A DNA stretch of 41,548 nt from positions 1-41,548 of the forward strand of contig CAYMRB010000026.1 of NCBI GenBank assembly GCA_964392615.1, written 5' to 3'. This document shows, one piece after another, positions 34,473-41,548 of the stretch; the stretch's first letter is position 1, and every line of letters starts with the position of its first letter. The position numbers and the translations under genes were made by a program. The DNA comes from CAYMRB01 sp964392615 (lineage in GTDB: Bacteria; Planctomycetota; UBA8108). The notes below the pieces were generated by a model that searched no databases, was not told where the DNA came from, and saw only the letters and a list, made by a program, of their open reading frames with translations.

Positions 34473-35021
34473 ATGGGACAAATGACGAATCCCCGTCGCA
34501 CGGGTCTCCGGATCTCCAGGGGTATGCGGAAGCAAGAGGACGGCGAGGGCTCGCTGAGCATGATGCCGATGGTCGACATCGTGTTTCTGCTGCTCATCTT
34601 CTTCCTGCTGTCGGCGAAGTTCGTGACGTTCGAGGGCGAGCTGTCGACCTACCTGCCGAAGAACCGCGGCCTGCACGACAGTCTCGATTTCGAGAGCCGG
34701 GCCGAGGTCATCGTCGATCTCGCGTGGCGCGACGACGAGGCCCTCGCGACGGCGTGGATGACCGGCATCATGGTCGGCACGTCCGGCGATGTGGTGCGCT
34801 TCGGGCCGCGTGCGGGACGCGAGGACGGCTACGTCGCGCCGAACTTCGGCGAGCTCGAGGTCTACCTCACGGATCGCGTCCAGCGCTTCGGCCGCGAGAT
34901 GCCCGTGACCGTGCACTTCGAGGATGGCGTGCCGATGCAGATGGTCGTCGACGTCGTCGATGTCTGCGAGCGGCTGGGCATCCGCGGCGTCGCGGTCGGC
35001 GCGGCCGAGATCGAATCCTAG
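34473..35021 (+). CDS. ExbD/TolR-family biopolymer transport protein
   Basis: Predicted 182 aa. One membrane helix near the N terminus (MMPMVDIVFLLLIFFLLSA) carries the conserved Asp35 through which ExbD/TolR proteins use the proton gradient. A periplasmic C-terminal domain follows (EMPVTVHFEDGVPMQMVVDV, the ExbD/TolR fold). It normally works with a multi-helix ExbB/TolQ partner, which is absent here. The ATG at 34473 is preceded by AGGA; an in-frame GTG at 34452 is possible. It sits between two ABC permeases in the same direction (80-nt and 28-nt gaps), suggesting co-transcription. Energy coupling to the export locus is speculative. Confidence 0.88.
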   Translation: MGQMTNPRRTGLRISRGMRKQEDGEGSLSMMPMVDIVFLLLIFFLLSAKFVTFEGELSTYLPKNRGLHDSLDFESRAEVIVDLAWRDDEALATAWMTGIMVGTSGDVVRFGPRAGREDGYVAPNFGELEVYLTDRVQRFGREMPVTVHFEDGVPMQMVVDVVDVCERLGIRGVAVGAAEIES

Positions 35022-35049
35022 ACGCCATGCCAGGAGCGCGGAGCATTCC

Positions 35050-36678
35050 ATGCGCGAGCCGACACGCCATCGGATAAGCTTCGCGCTCCTGCGCAAGGAT
35101 CTCGTCGGCCTGCTGCGGTCGCCGGGTGCGTACCGCGTGATTCTGTTCGGCGTCGGCGGCGTGACGCTGTTCGCGGTCTCGGTCTGGTTCGACTTGCTCG
35201 GCACGGCGGGGGCCGCCGCGACGGCCAGGGTCGCGCTCTATCGGTTCTTCCTGCTGCAGCTCGCGTGCGTGTTGTGCGTGATCCCGACCTTCGTCGGCGC
35301 GGCGATCGCGGGCGAGCGCGAGGAGAATACGTGGGAGCTCTTGCGCGCGACCCCCACGTCGCCCGTCACGATCGCCTTTGCGAAGCTCGTGCCGAGCGTC
35401 GTGTACGTCGGCCTCGTCCTGACCGCCGCGTTTCCGGCCGTGGTCATGCTGTGGCTCGCAGGAGGCTCCGAGTTCCGACCGATCGTCGCGGCGTATCTCG
35501 CCACGATCGTCGCCGCCGTGCTGTCGAGCGCCGTGTGTCTCGTCGTGTCGATGCGCTCGCGATCCGTGGTGCACGCGGTCGTGTGCGGGGCGATCTGGAC
35601 GTGCGTGTACCAGATCGCGGTGGCCGCCGTGCCGGTCTGGAATCTGTCGCCATTCGAGGTCGTCGCGACGCTTCTCGCGCCGACCACGACGGCGAGCGTC
35701 GAGACGATCGGGCTCGCGTCGCTCGGAGAGTTCTCGCTCTACGCGGGCGTTGTCGCGATAGCCCACGTGATCTACCTGGCGTTGCGGCTGGGAACCCCGG
35801 ACATCGAGCGGAGGTCTGCGCGCCCCGTCCGGGACGCGCGGTGGCGACTCTGGGACGTCGCGACGCGATGGGTGCTGTCGCGCGATGGCACCTACGGGGC
35901 GTTCGACAACCCGGTCCTGCGCCGCGAGATCCTCGCCGGCACGTTCGGGTCGAGTCGACTGCGCACGCTCGTCTTCTGCGCGACCGCGGTCGTCGCCTGT
36001 ACCGTCGGCTGGCTCGCGTTCACGCCGGGTGAGTTTCCCCAGGGGCGCGTCCTGTTCAGCGGCGGCGTGATTGTCGGCATCCAGGTCATCGCCGCGGGAA
36101 TCGGCATCGCGATGATCCGACGCGAGGAGGCCGAGGGTACGTTCGACCTGCTGCTATCGGCGCCGCTGGACCCTGCGGTGATCGTTCGCGGCAAGGTGCT
36201 GGCCGGGCTCTTCGGTCTGTCGTGCGTGTACGGCGGAGCGGGCGTCGGGCTCGCGTCGTCGCCGCTGGCCCGGGACTCGGTCGCCACCGCTATCGCGTCA
36301 GGGGTCGCCGAGGCGGTCGTCTTCGTCGGCGTCAATCTGGTCGCGCTCGTCTTGACGCTGATCGTCGCGACGGCGTGGTCGACTCGAACGTCGAGCTGGT
36401 GGGCGGCTGCCGCCGGCACCGCGGCGACGATGGGAATCATCCTCGGCCTGTGCCCGAGCCATCCCGTGCTCGTCTACCTGGCGGCCGTCATCGGCTGCTC
36501 CGGGCGGGAAGGGCTCGACACCGTGCTGGGACTCGGAGTCGTCGGGAGCCTGATCTTCGCTTGCGGCTACGGCATCATGATGATCATGGCGTTCAGCCTC
36601 GCGGTCTCCGGGATCGAGGCGCGAAACGGCAGGCTGAACCACTTCAGGGTCCTGCCCGACGTCCCTCCCGGTGGCTGA
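35050..36678 (+). CDS. ABC transporter permease, two-module (perm C)
   Basis: Predicted 542 aa. Repeated half-modules are visible: LRKDLVGLLRSPGAYRVI with AAIAGEREENTWELLRATPTS, then LRREILAGTFGSSRLRTL with MIRREEAEGTFDLLLSAPLD. About 12 membrane helices. The ATG at 35050 has GGAG 6 nt upstream. It begins 28 nt after the ExbD stop. The loop connecting the halves and the sequence differ from the other three permeases enough to suggest old divergence, not recent copying. Cargo unknown. Confidence 0.88.
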   Translation: MREPTRHRISFALLRKDLVGLLRSPGAYRVILFGVGGVTLFAVSVWFDLLGTAGAAATARVALYRFFLLQLACVLCVIPTFVGAAIAGEREENTWELLRATPTSPVTIAFAKLVPSVVYVGLVLTAAFPAVVMLWLAGGSEFRPIVAAYLATIVAAVLSSAVCLVVSMRSRSVVHAVVCGAIWTCVYQIAVAAVPVWNLSPFEVVATLLAPTTTASVETIGLASLGEFSLYAGVVAIAHVIYLALRLGTPDIERRSARPVRDARWRLWDVATRWVLSRDGTYGAFDNPVLRREILAGTFGSSRLRTLVFCATAVVACTVGWLAFTPGEFPQGRVLFSGGVIVGIQVIAAGIGIAMIRREEAEGTFDLLLSAPLDPAVIVRGKVLAGLFGLSCVYGGAGVGLASSPLARDSVATAIASGVAEAVVFVGVNLVALVLTLIVATAWSTRTSSWWAAAAGTAATMGIILGLCPSHPVLVYLAAVIGCSGREGLDTVLGLGVVGSLIFACGYGIMMIMAFSLAVSGIEARNGRLNHFRVLPDVPPGG

Positions 36679-36731
36679 ACACGCCGGGATTTTTCCTTCT
36701 CAGCCGACCTCGAGCCTCCTACAACATCGCC

Positions 36732-38462
36732 ATGACCGACGCGTTCGAGTTTCCGCTTCTGAGACGCGAAGCAATGTCGCGTTTGCGCACGCGCTCGGCG
36801 TTTTGGCTGCTCGTCGCGGTGATGCTCGTCGCGAGCGCGTTTCCCCTGATCCTGCGCGGCTTCATTGGCTCCGCGGTCGGCGTGTCGTCTTCGGCGTCCG
36901 GGGTCTTCCTCGCATTCTTCATCGTGCAGCAGGCCGTCGTGCTGCTCGTGGCTCCGGCGACGACGGCCGGCGCGATCGCAGGAGAGCGTCAGGCGGACAC
37001 GTACGAGCTTCTATTCGTGACGCGGTTGTCTCCGGTCGCGATCGTCCTGTCGAAGCTCGTCGCGTCCGTCGCGTACTCGGCTCTGATTCTCGTCGCCATG
37101 GTGCCGTTGGTCGCGGTGTGCTTCCTGCTCGGCGGCATCGGCTTCGACGCAGTCGTGCGATGCTATGCGATCACCGTGACGACGTTGATCCTCACGGCGG
37201 CCGTGTGTCTCGAGGCGTCGATGCGGTCGAGCTCGACCGCTCACGCCGTGGTGCGAGGCGTGCTGCGAACGTGTCTCGCGACCTTCGGCGTCATGCTGAT
37301 CAGCCTGCTCGCATGGTCGCCGGCGGAGAACCCGGCGCTGTACTTCTCGCCGTTCACCGCGATCGCGGCCGCGCTCGATCCGGTCTCGCATACCGGCACG
37401 ATCGTGTTGGCGAACGGTCAGCGATTGAGCCCGGAGGCGACATTCTACCTCTGGTCGGCAGCGGTGACGCTCATCCACCTCGCCGTGACGTTCGCGCGGG
37501 CCGGGAAGGCGGACACGACGCCGCACCGCTGGATCGCGTGGCTCCATCGCCCGCTTGTCGGCAAGCACCGCGCGCAATCGCGTCGCAGCTGGTTGACGCG
37601 AGTCATCCTGTCGTCCGCGCGGGACGAAGAGGGCTGGCTCTCGAATGCGATGTTCATCAAGTCGCTGCGCTCGGAGTACATGGGTGGCGCGCTGTTTCGG
37701 GGGTGCGCCTTCTGGGTGTCCTTCATCCTGGCTCTGGTCATCGGCTCATCGGCTGCCTCCATGCCGAACGGCGCCATGTGGGGAGCCACGTGTACCGGAG
37801 CGATCGGCGTCGGTCTCATCGCGCTCGTCACGCCTGCCATCGGCGCGGGGCTGATCAGTCGAGAGCGGGAGAAGCGGACGATGGACCAGCTGGAGTCGAC
37901 CCCGATGGAGTCGACAGTGGTCTTCTTCGGCAAGGCGCTCGCCGGTGGGTATGCGGTTCTCGGCGTGATCGTCGGCGGGGCTCTCGGCATGATCATGGCC
38001 TGGCTCATCGCCGACTCCGGCGGGGCGCGTCTACATCTCGGTCTGTGGGTGAGCGCCGTGTACCTGATCGTCGGAGTGACGAGCACCTGGCTCGGGGTGT
38101 CGATGGCCCTCTTCTGGTCGGCGCGCTGCAAGAACGTCGTGCGATCGTACGTCGCGTCGTACGTCACGTTCGTCGCCTTCCACACCGTCATCCCCCTGGT
38201 CGGGTGCGGCCTCCCGCTGATCGTCGTCAATCCGGTCTTCGTGTTCGCCACCGCCTCCGTCGGCGCGCCGGCGGAAGCGATGGCCGCGGTGTGGTCTGTC
38301 GGCATCCTGTTCGGGCACGTGCTGATCTACGTCACCGTGGGCGCGGTGTTCTACTTCGCCGGACGGAACTTCGAGAGCCCGGAGTCCAGGCCGCGCTTGC
38401 CACGCGCCAACGCCGCACGTCAGATGATGGAACGACCCCAGGAATCGGGTATCGAGTGGTGA
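36732..38462 (+). CDS. ABC transporter permease, two-module (perm D)
   Basis: Predicted 576 aa. The first module has LRREAMSRLRTRSAFWLL and GAIAGERQADTYELLFVTRLSP; the second has IKSLRSEYMGGALFRGCAFW and GLISREREKRTMDQLESTP. It is closest in pattern to perm A (TYELL, LGGIGF). The ATG at 36732 is 53 nt after perm C; the longer upstream frame is non-coding. Its stop at 38462 lies 23 nt before the GTG start chosen for the next gene, so the plus-strand genes appear to form one transcription unit. Confidence 0.88.
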   Translation: MTDAFEFPLLRREAMSRLRTRSAFWLLVAVMLVASAFPLILRGFIGSAVGVSSSASGVFLAFFIVQQAVVLLVAPATTAGAIAGERQADTYELLFVTRLSPVAIVLSKLVASVAYSALILVAMVPLVAVCFLLGGIGFDAVVRCYAITVTTLILTAAVCLEASMRSSSTAHAVVRGVLRTCLATFGVMLISLLAWSPAENPALYFSPFTAIAAALDPVSHTGTIVLANGQRLSPEATFYLWSAAVTLIHLAVTFARAGKADTTPHRWIAWLHRPLVGKHRAQSRRSWLTRVILSSARDEEGWLSNAMFIKSLRSEYMGGALFRGCAFWVSFILALVIGSSAASMPNGAMWGATCTGAIGVGLIALVTPAIGAGLISREREKRTMDQLESTPMESTVVFFGKALAGGYAVLGVIVGGALGMIMAWLIADSGGARLHLGLWVSAVYLIVGVTSTWLGVSMALFWSARCKNVVRSYVASYVTFVAFHTVIPLVGCGLPLIVVNPVFVFATASVGAPAEAMAAVWSVGILFGHVLIYVTVGAVFYFAGRNFESPESRPRLPRANAARQMMERPQESGIEW

Positions 38463-38485
38463 GAGTCGGAGCGAGGAGTCGCGGT

Positions 38486-40630
38486 GTGAGCGACATGACG
38501 ATGCGATGGCGCAGTATCCTGCTGACGGCGGCGTTGGTGTTCGGAGCCTCTCCGTGCACGGCGTTGCTGGCGGATGGCGACGCCCGAGAGGAAGCGGGCG
38601 AGCCGGTCTATCGACGCATCGTCGTGATCGGCGCGAGCGCGTCCGCCGGCTTCAACACGACCGGCTTCGCCGGACGGACGGTCACGCTCGCGCGCGTATT
38701 CGAGGCGATGGTCCGCGAAGAGCACGACGAGATCGTCAGCGCCGCGACGCCGCTCTTCTTCCTGCAGCCGTTCGTCGCGGGGCAGCAGAGCGTCGAGATC
38801 GCGACGAAGGCGCGGCCGACGATGCTCTCCGCCGTCGATTTCCTGTTCTGGTACGGCTACGGCACGAAGCAGCGGGAGGCGGACCGTCTGAAGGATCTCG
38901 ACAAGGGGCTCGCGCTGCTCGACGGATTCTCGTGTCCGATCCTGATCTCGACGATTCCGGACATGAGCGCCGCTGTCGGCAAGATGCTGCGCCGCGATCA
39001 GGTCCCGAAGCCCGCGACGTTGAAGGAGCTCAACGCGCGCATCGAGGCATGGGCGAAGAAGCGGCCGCGCGTGGCGCTCATCCCGCTCGTCCAATTCCTC
39101 GACGACGTCAAGGCGAACCGGCGCATCGAGGTCGCCGACTCGGCCTGGCCCGCCGGGACGACGCGGGGGCTGCTGCAATGGGATCGTCTGCATCCGATGC
39201 CCGACGGCATGGCGGCGCTCGGCGTCGTCGCGATCGACGCGTTTCTGCGCCAGCAGCCCGGCGTGCCGCGCGACGCGTTCGAGCTCGACGCGAAGATCGT
39301 CGTGCAGAAGATCCGCGACGGAATCACCGCCGAGAGGCGCGCCGCGGCGGGGGGGCCGGCGAAGAAGAAGGGGCCGCTGGACACCTCGCGGCGCAAGGTC
39401 GATCCGGCGCGGAACGGGTTGGGGGCGGTGGACCTCGATCCGGAGGACGTGAAGTGGGACTTCGACTCGGTCGGCAGCATGCTCACCGACTGGCAATTCG
39501 ACCCGGTCGAGGGCCGGAGGATCTTGGCGCGAAACAAGAGCTCGCTAGCCGCGTTCCATCGCAGTCTGGAGTTCGAGGAGTTCCAGGTACCGGAGCCCGA
39601 GAGCATCGTCCTCTCCGAGGCGACAACGCGGCGCTTCGCCGCGTGGGCTCGGTTAGGTCTCGTCGTCGCGGTCCGAGCCCTGGAGCTGGAGAGCAAGGGG
39701 GATGTCAACGCGGCGGCCCGTGAGCTGCTGGCGCTTGCTCGGTTCGGTCAACGCGTTCAGAGCGCGCAAGGACGAGAGATTCTGTGGAACACCGGGTACG
39801 GACTGAGGCGGAGCGCATTGTCGTTCTTGCGGCGAGTGATGAGCTCGCGGCACGCGACCGAGCGAACCCTCGAGCTCGTGCAGATCCAGCTCGCCAGGCT
39901 CGGTTCGAGCCGTGTCTCGTTGCGGCACGCTTTCGCGGTCGAATACGGGTTGCAGAGGGGCGCGCTGGAGAAGCTGGCGGAAGTTGATGAGCGCGAGGCT
40001 CGAGAGCTGTACAAATCGATGTGCTACTACGGGCCCTTTGAAGCGCTGGAGAAGCGCGGCTGGCGTGACGCGTCACATCTCGATTTGCGGCAGACCGGGT
40101 TGATCGTCCGTCGCGTGTTCGAGCTGCAGATTCTAGAGATAGACGCACCGGAGCGGGGCTCGGCGCGGCTGGCACAGGAGCAAAGGCGGATCAGCCAGGC
40201 GCTGTTCGACGACGCGGCTCCGAACGGAACCGGCACGTACCTCTGCGCGATGGTCCTCACCCGAGGCTCTTCCGGACTGAAATCGCACCTCGACGACTTT
40301 GACGTCCGCGCGACCCGCGTTGTCGCGGCCCTGTGTCGATACGAGCGGGGTCACGGCAAGCTCCCGCAGCGTCTCGATGAGCTTGTCCCGAAGCTCCTCG
40401 ACCGCGTGCCGCGCGATCCGTTCGTCCCGAGCCGACCGCTGTCGTTCGCGCCGAAGCTGCGCCGCGTGTACTCGTTCGGTGATTCCTTCGAGGACCTCGG
40501 AGGCATCGCGATCGTCGAGAGGGGCGACGACGGCGAGCTCGTTCCTCTCGAGGACTCGTCCCTATTCAATCTCATCGATCAGCCCCGGCTCCGCATTCCG
40601 GACTGGAACGGCCAGCGCAAGACGAACTGA
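38486..40630 (+). CDS. Exported SGNH-hydrolase-like protein with helical C-terminal module
   Basis: Predicted 714 aa from GTG 38486 (AGGAG 7 nt upstream); ATGs at 38495 and 38501 and a GTG at 38459 are alternatives. A signal peptide (ILLTAALVFGASPCTALLA) comes first. Residues about 35-270 look like an SGNH/GDSL hydrolase: the GASASAG nucleophile block and a late WDRLHPMPDG with Asp and His. A linker rich in Lys/Gly/Pro follows, then a mostly helical region of about 300 residues. That region ends in GKLPQRLDELVPKLLDRVPRDPF, a motif of planctomycete proteins related to pseudopilin-type modules. The SGNH family includes esterases and acetyl-hydrolases acting on carbohydrates. The fusion of both parts is unusual. 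The function of the C-terminal module is not known to me. Confidence 0.8.
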   Translation: MSDMTMRWRSILLTAALVFGASPCTALLADGDAREEAGEPVYRRIVVIGASASAGFNTTGFAGRTVTLARVFEAMVREEHDEIVSAATPLFFLQPFVAGQQSVEIATKARPTMLSAVDFLFWYGYGTKQREADRLKDLDKGLALLDGFSCPILISTIPDMSAAVGKMLRRDQVPKPATLKELNARIEAWAKKRPRVALIPLVQFLDDVKANRRIEVADSAWPAGTTRGLLQWDRLHPMPDGMAALGVVAIDAFLRQQPGVPRDAFELDAKIVVQKIRDGITAERRAAAGGPAKKKGPLDTSRRKVDPARNGLGAVDLDPEDVKWDFDSVGSMLTDWQFDPVEGRRILARNKSSLAAFHRSLEFEEFQVPEPESIVLSEATTRRFAAWARLGLVVAVRALELESKGDVNAAARELLALARFGQRVQSAQGREILWNTGYGLRRSALSFLRRVMSSRHATERTLELVQIQLARLGSSRVSLRHAFAVEYGLQRGALEKLAEVDEREARELYKSMCYYGPFEALEKRGWRDASHLDLRQTGLIVRRVFELQILEIDAPERGSARLAQEQRRISQALFDDAAPNGTGTYLCAMVLTRGSSGLKSHLDDFDVRATRVVAALCRYERGHGKLPQRLDELVPKLLDRVPRDPFVPSRPLSFAPKLRRVYSFGDSFEDLGGIAIVERGDDGELVPLEDSSLFNLIDQPRLRIPDWNGQRKTN

Positions 40631-40633
40631 CGT

Positions 40634-41161
40634 CTACTGCGCGGCCACTGTCGCGTGGCCCGCACCCTTCCACGCGAAGATCCCGCCGGGGTGGCGCTTG
40701 ACGTTCGTGTAGCCCGCGCGGACGGCCCACATCGCGGCGTTGTGGCTGCGCGTGCACTTCACGAAGCCGCAGTAGGTGATGATGAGCCTGCCCTTGTCGG
40801 GGCCGAGCAGCTCGACGTACTGCTCCAGCGTCTTGCCGTCCGTCTTGGTCGCGTCCCAGGTGTCCATCTCCGGGATCGGAAAGAGGAACTGCACGGCGCC
40901 CGGAATGTGTTGCCCCTGGTAGTGGTCGAGCGGCATCGCGTCGATCAGGACCATCTCCGGCCTTGCGTCGACGAGCCCCTTGAGCTCCTCGGTCGTCACC
41001 AGATCGTAGCCGCCGCGCTGCACTTCGCGCGCGAGCGTCACCGCGGCGGTCTCCGCCTCGACCTCGCGCTCGAACTTGTTGCGCCCGCAGCCCGCGATCG
41101 ATACTGCGACGAAAATCCAGAGACACGCTCGCTCAACTCTCGCGACTCGGTTCGCTCTCAT
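40634..41161 (-). CDS. Rhodanese-domain lipoprotein
   Basis: Predicted 175 aa. A lipoprotein signal (VSIAGC, Cys25) anchors the protein outside the cytoplasm. The rhodanese fold is recognised by VLIDAMPLDHYQGQHIPGAVQF and the active-site loop starting at Cys131 (ITYCGFVKCT, with a second Cys136), then WAVRAGYTNVKRHPGG. Rhodaneses transfer sulfane sulfur or act on other thiol groups. The start overlaps no other gene; 19 nt separate it from the stop of the MauE-like gene upstream, so they likely form an operon. Periplasmic sulfur or thiol-redox handling is the likely theme. Confidence 0.9.
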   Translation of the reverse strand: MRANRVARVERACLWIFVAVSIAGCGRNKFEREVEAETAAVTLAREVQRGGYDLVTTEELKGLVDARPEMVLIDAMPLDHYQGQHIPGAVQFLFPIPEMDTWDATKTDGKTLEQYVELLGPDKGRLIITYCGFVKCTRSHNAAMWAVRAGYTNVKRHPGGIFAWKGAGHATVAAQ

Positions 41162-41180
41162 GGCGCTCGGATGGCTCGTT

Positions 41181-41548
41181 TTAGACCGTGGTGGGACGCG
41201 CGAAGCCCACGAAGCTCCGCGGGAGGATTCCGTTGCGGTGGCGGTGCCAGTAGATGTACGCGCACAGGGCGAGCAGCGCGAGGTCCCGGAGCAGGGCGCT
41301 CGTGAGCGTCTCGTCGTGCGGCTCGTGGTTCCCGAAGGCGAAGCATCCGCAGCCGATATCGAGGCCGAGATACAGGCCGTAGGCGAGCGCGGCGCTGAAG
41401 AGCAGCAAGAGACCGGCGACGAGCGTCAGGCTGCCGCACAGGTCCAGCGCCAGGCCGACGCCGCCGAGAAGCTCGAGCGCGACGAGCCCGACGGCAGCGA
41501 CGTGCAGCGTCGGCTCGGGCAGCAGGCCGAAATCCGCGATGTGATCGG
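41181..41548 (-). CDS. MauE/DoxX-like membrane protein (5' truncated)
   Basis: Only the C-terminal 121 or so residues are in the window; the frame is open to its edge. It begins DHIADFGLLPEP, continues with membrane helices (LHVAAVGLVALELLGGVGLAL and the FSAALAYGLYLGL region) and shows the GLDIGCGCFAFG motif with a Cys pair, typical of MauE-type proteins. MauE is needed for disulfide formation in methylamine dehydrogenase, but many homologues in other bacteria serve unknown redox roles. It precedes the rhodanese lipoprotein on the same strand. A thiol-redox pair at the membrane is plausible. Confidence 0.82.
   Translation of the reverse strand, partial: DHIADFGLLPEPTLHVAAVGLVALELLGGVGLALDLCGSLTLVAGLLLLFSAALAYGLYLGLDIGCGCFAFGNHEPHDETLTSALLRDLALLALCAYIYWHRHRNGILPRSFVGFARPTTV

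Noticed and set aside
36671..38485. Plus-strand frame upstream of the SGNH gene, in frame with it
   Set aside because: It overlaps perm D in another frame and is Arg-rich nonsense; a signal peptide marks the true start near 38486.
1..41548. tRNA, rRNA, CRISPR arrays, insertion sequences
   Set aside because: None recognised by eye; no spaced repeats or transposase genes found.

Overview
The window is 41.5 kb of high-GC, gene-dense bacterial DNA. Gene content suggests a planctomycete (Planctomycetota): a formylglycine sulfatase with a signal peptide, a secreted CehA/McbA-type PHP hydrolase, a DUF1579 protein, a DUF4388 (PATAN) protein, GldG-like and two-module ABC permeases, many lipoproteins, and a helical C-terminal module ending in a pseudopilin-like 'LDELVP...VPRDPF' motif. 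This is an inference; no rRNA or other phylogenetic marker is present. No tRNA, rRNA, CRISPR array or insertion sequence was recognised.

Layout. 1-2.5 kb: the 3' part of a hybrid histidine kinase with two receiver domains, then an exported thioredoxin-like protein with Lys-rich ends. 2.5-5.5 kb (minus strand): a tightly overlapping operon of DUF3311 protein, sodium:solute symporter, AAA/ABC-type ATPase and SlyX. 5.5-9.6 kb: a macrodomain protein, aconitase AcnA and a single-domain response regulator. 9.6-16.4 kb: a retron-type reverse transcriptase, a highly structured intergenic region upstream of it (candidate msr-msd), and a translationally coupled pair encoding a HEAT/ARM-like protein and a winged-helix plus SWIM-zinc-finger protein. 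Three unrelated plus-strand genes lie between the RT and the pair. 16.5-25.8 kb: an M20 peptidase, two lipoproteins (one DUF4349), the CehA/McbA hydrolase, a sulfatase and Nramp-like transporter pair, a methyltransferase and a DUF4388 protein. 25.8-40.6 kb: a divergent ABC-export locus. Its minus arm encodes a GldG-like lipoprotein, an ATPase and a permease. Its plus arm encodes a frameshifted exported protein, three more permeases of the same two-module design, an orphan ExbD and a large SGNH-hydrolase fusion. 40.6-41.5 kb: a rhodanese lipoprotein and the 3' part of a MauE-like membrane protein.

How the genes fit together. The most striking set is the RT + HEAT/ARM + winged-helix-SWIM combination. 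From memory this matches the gene content of one published retron class (type XIII), normally seen as a defence system. Here the parts are separated, and the candidate non-coding RNA can be read directly in the sequence. The ABC locus looks like an expansion of permease paralogues around a single visible ATPase. The remaining genes are mostly housekeeping, transport and envelope functions, in short operons with 4-nt start/stop overlaps.
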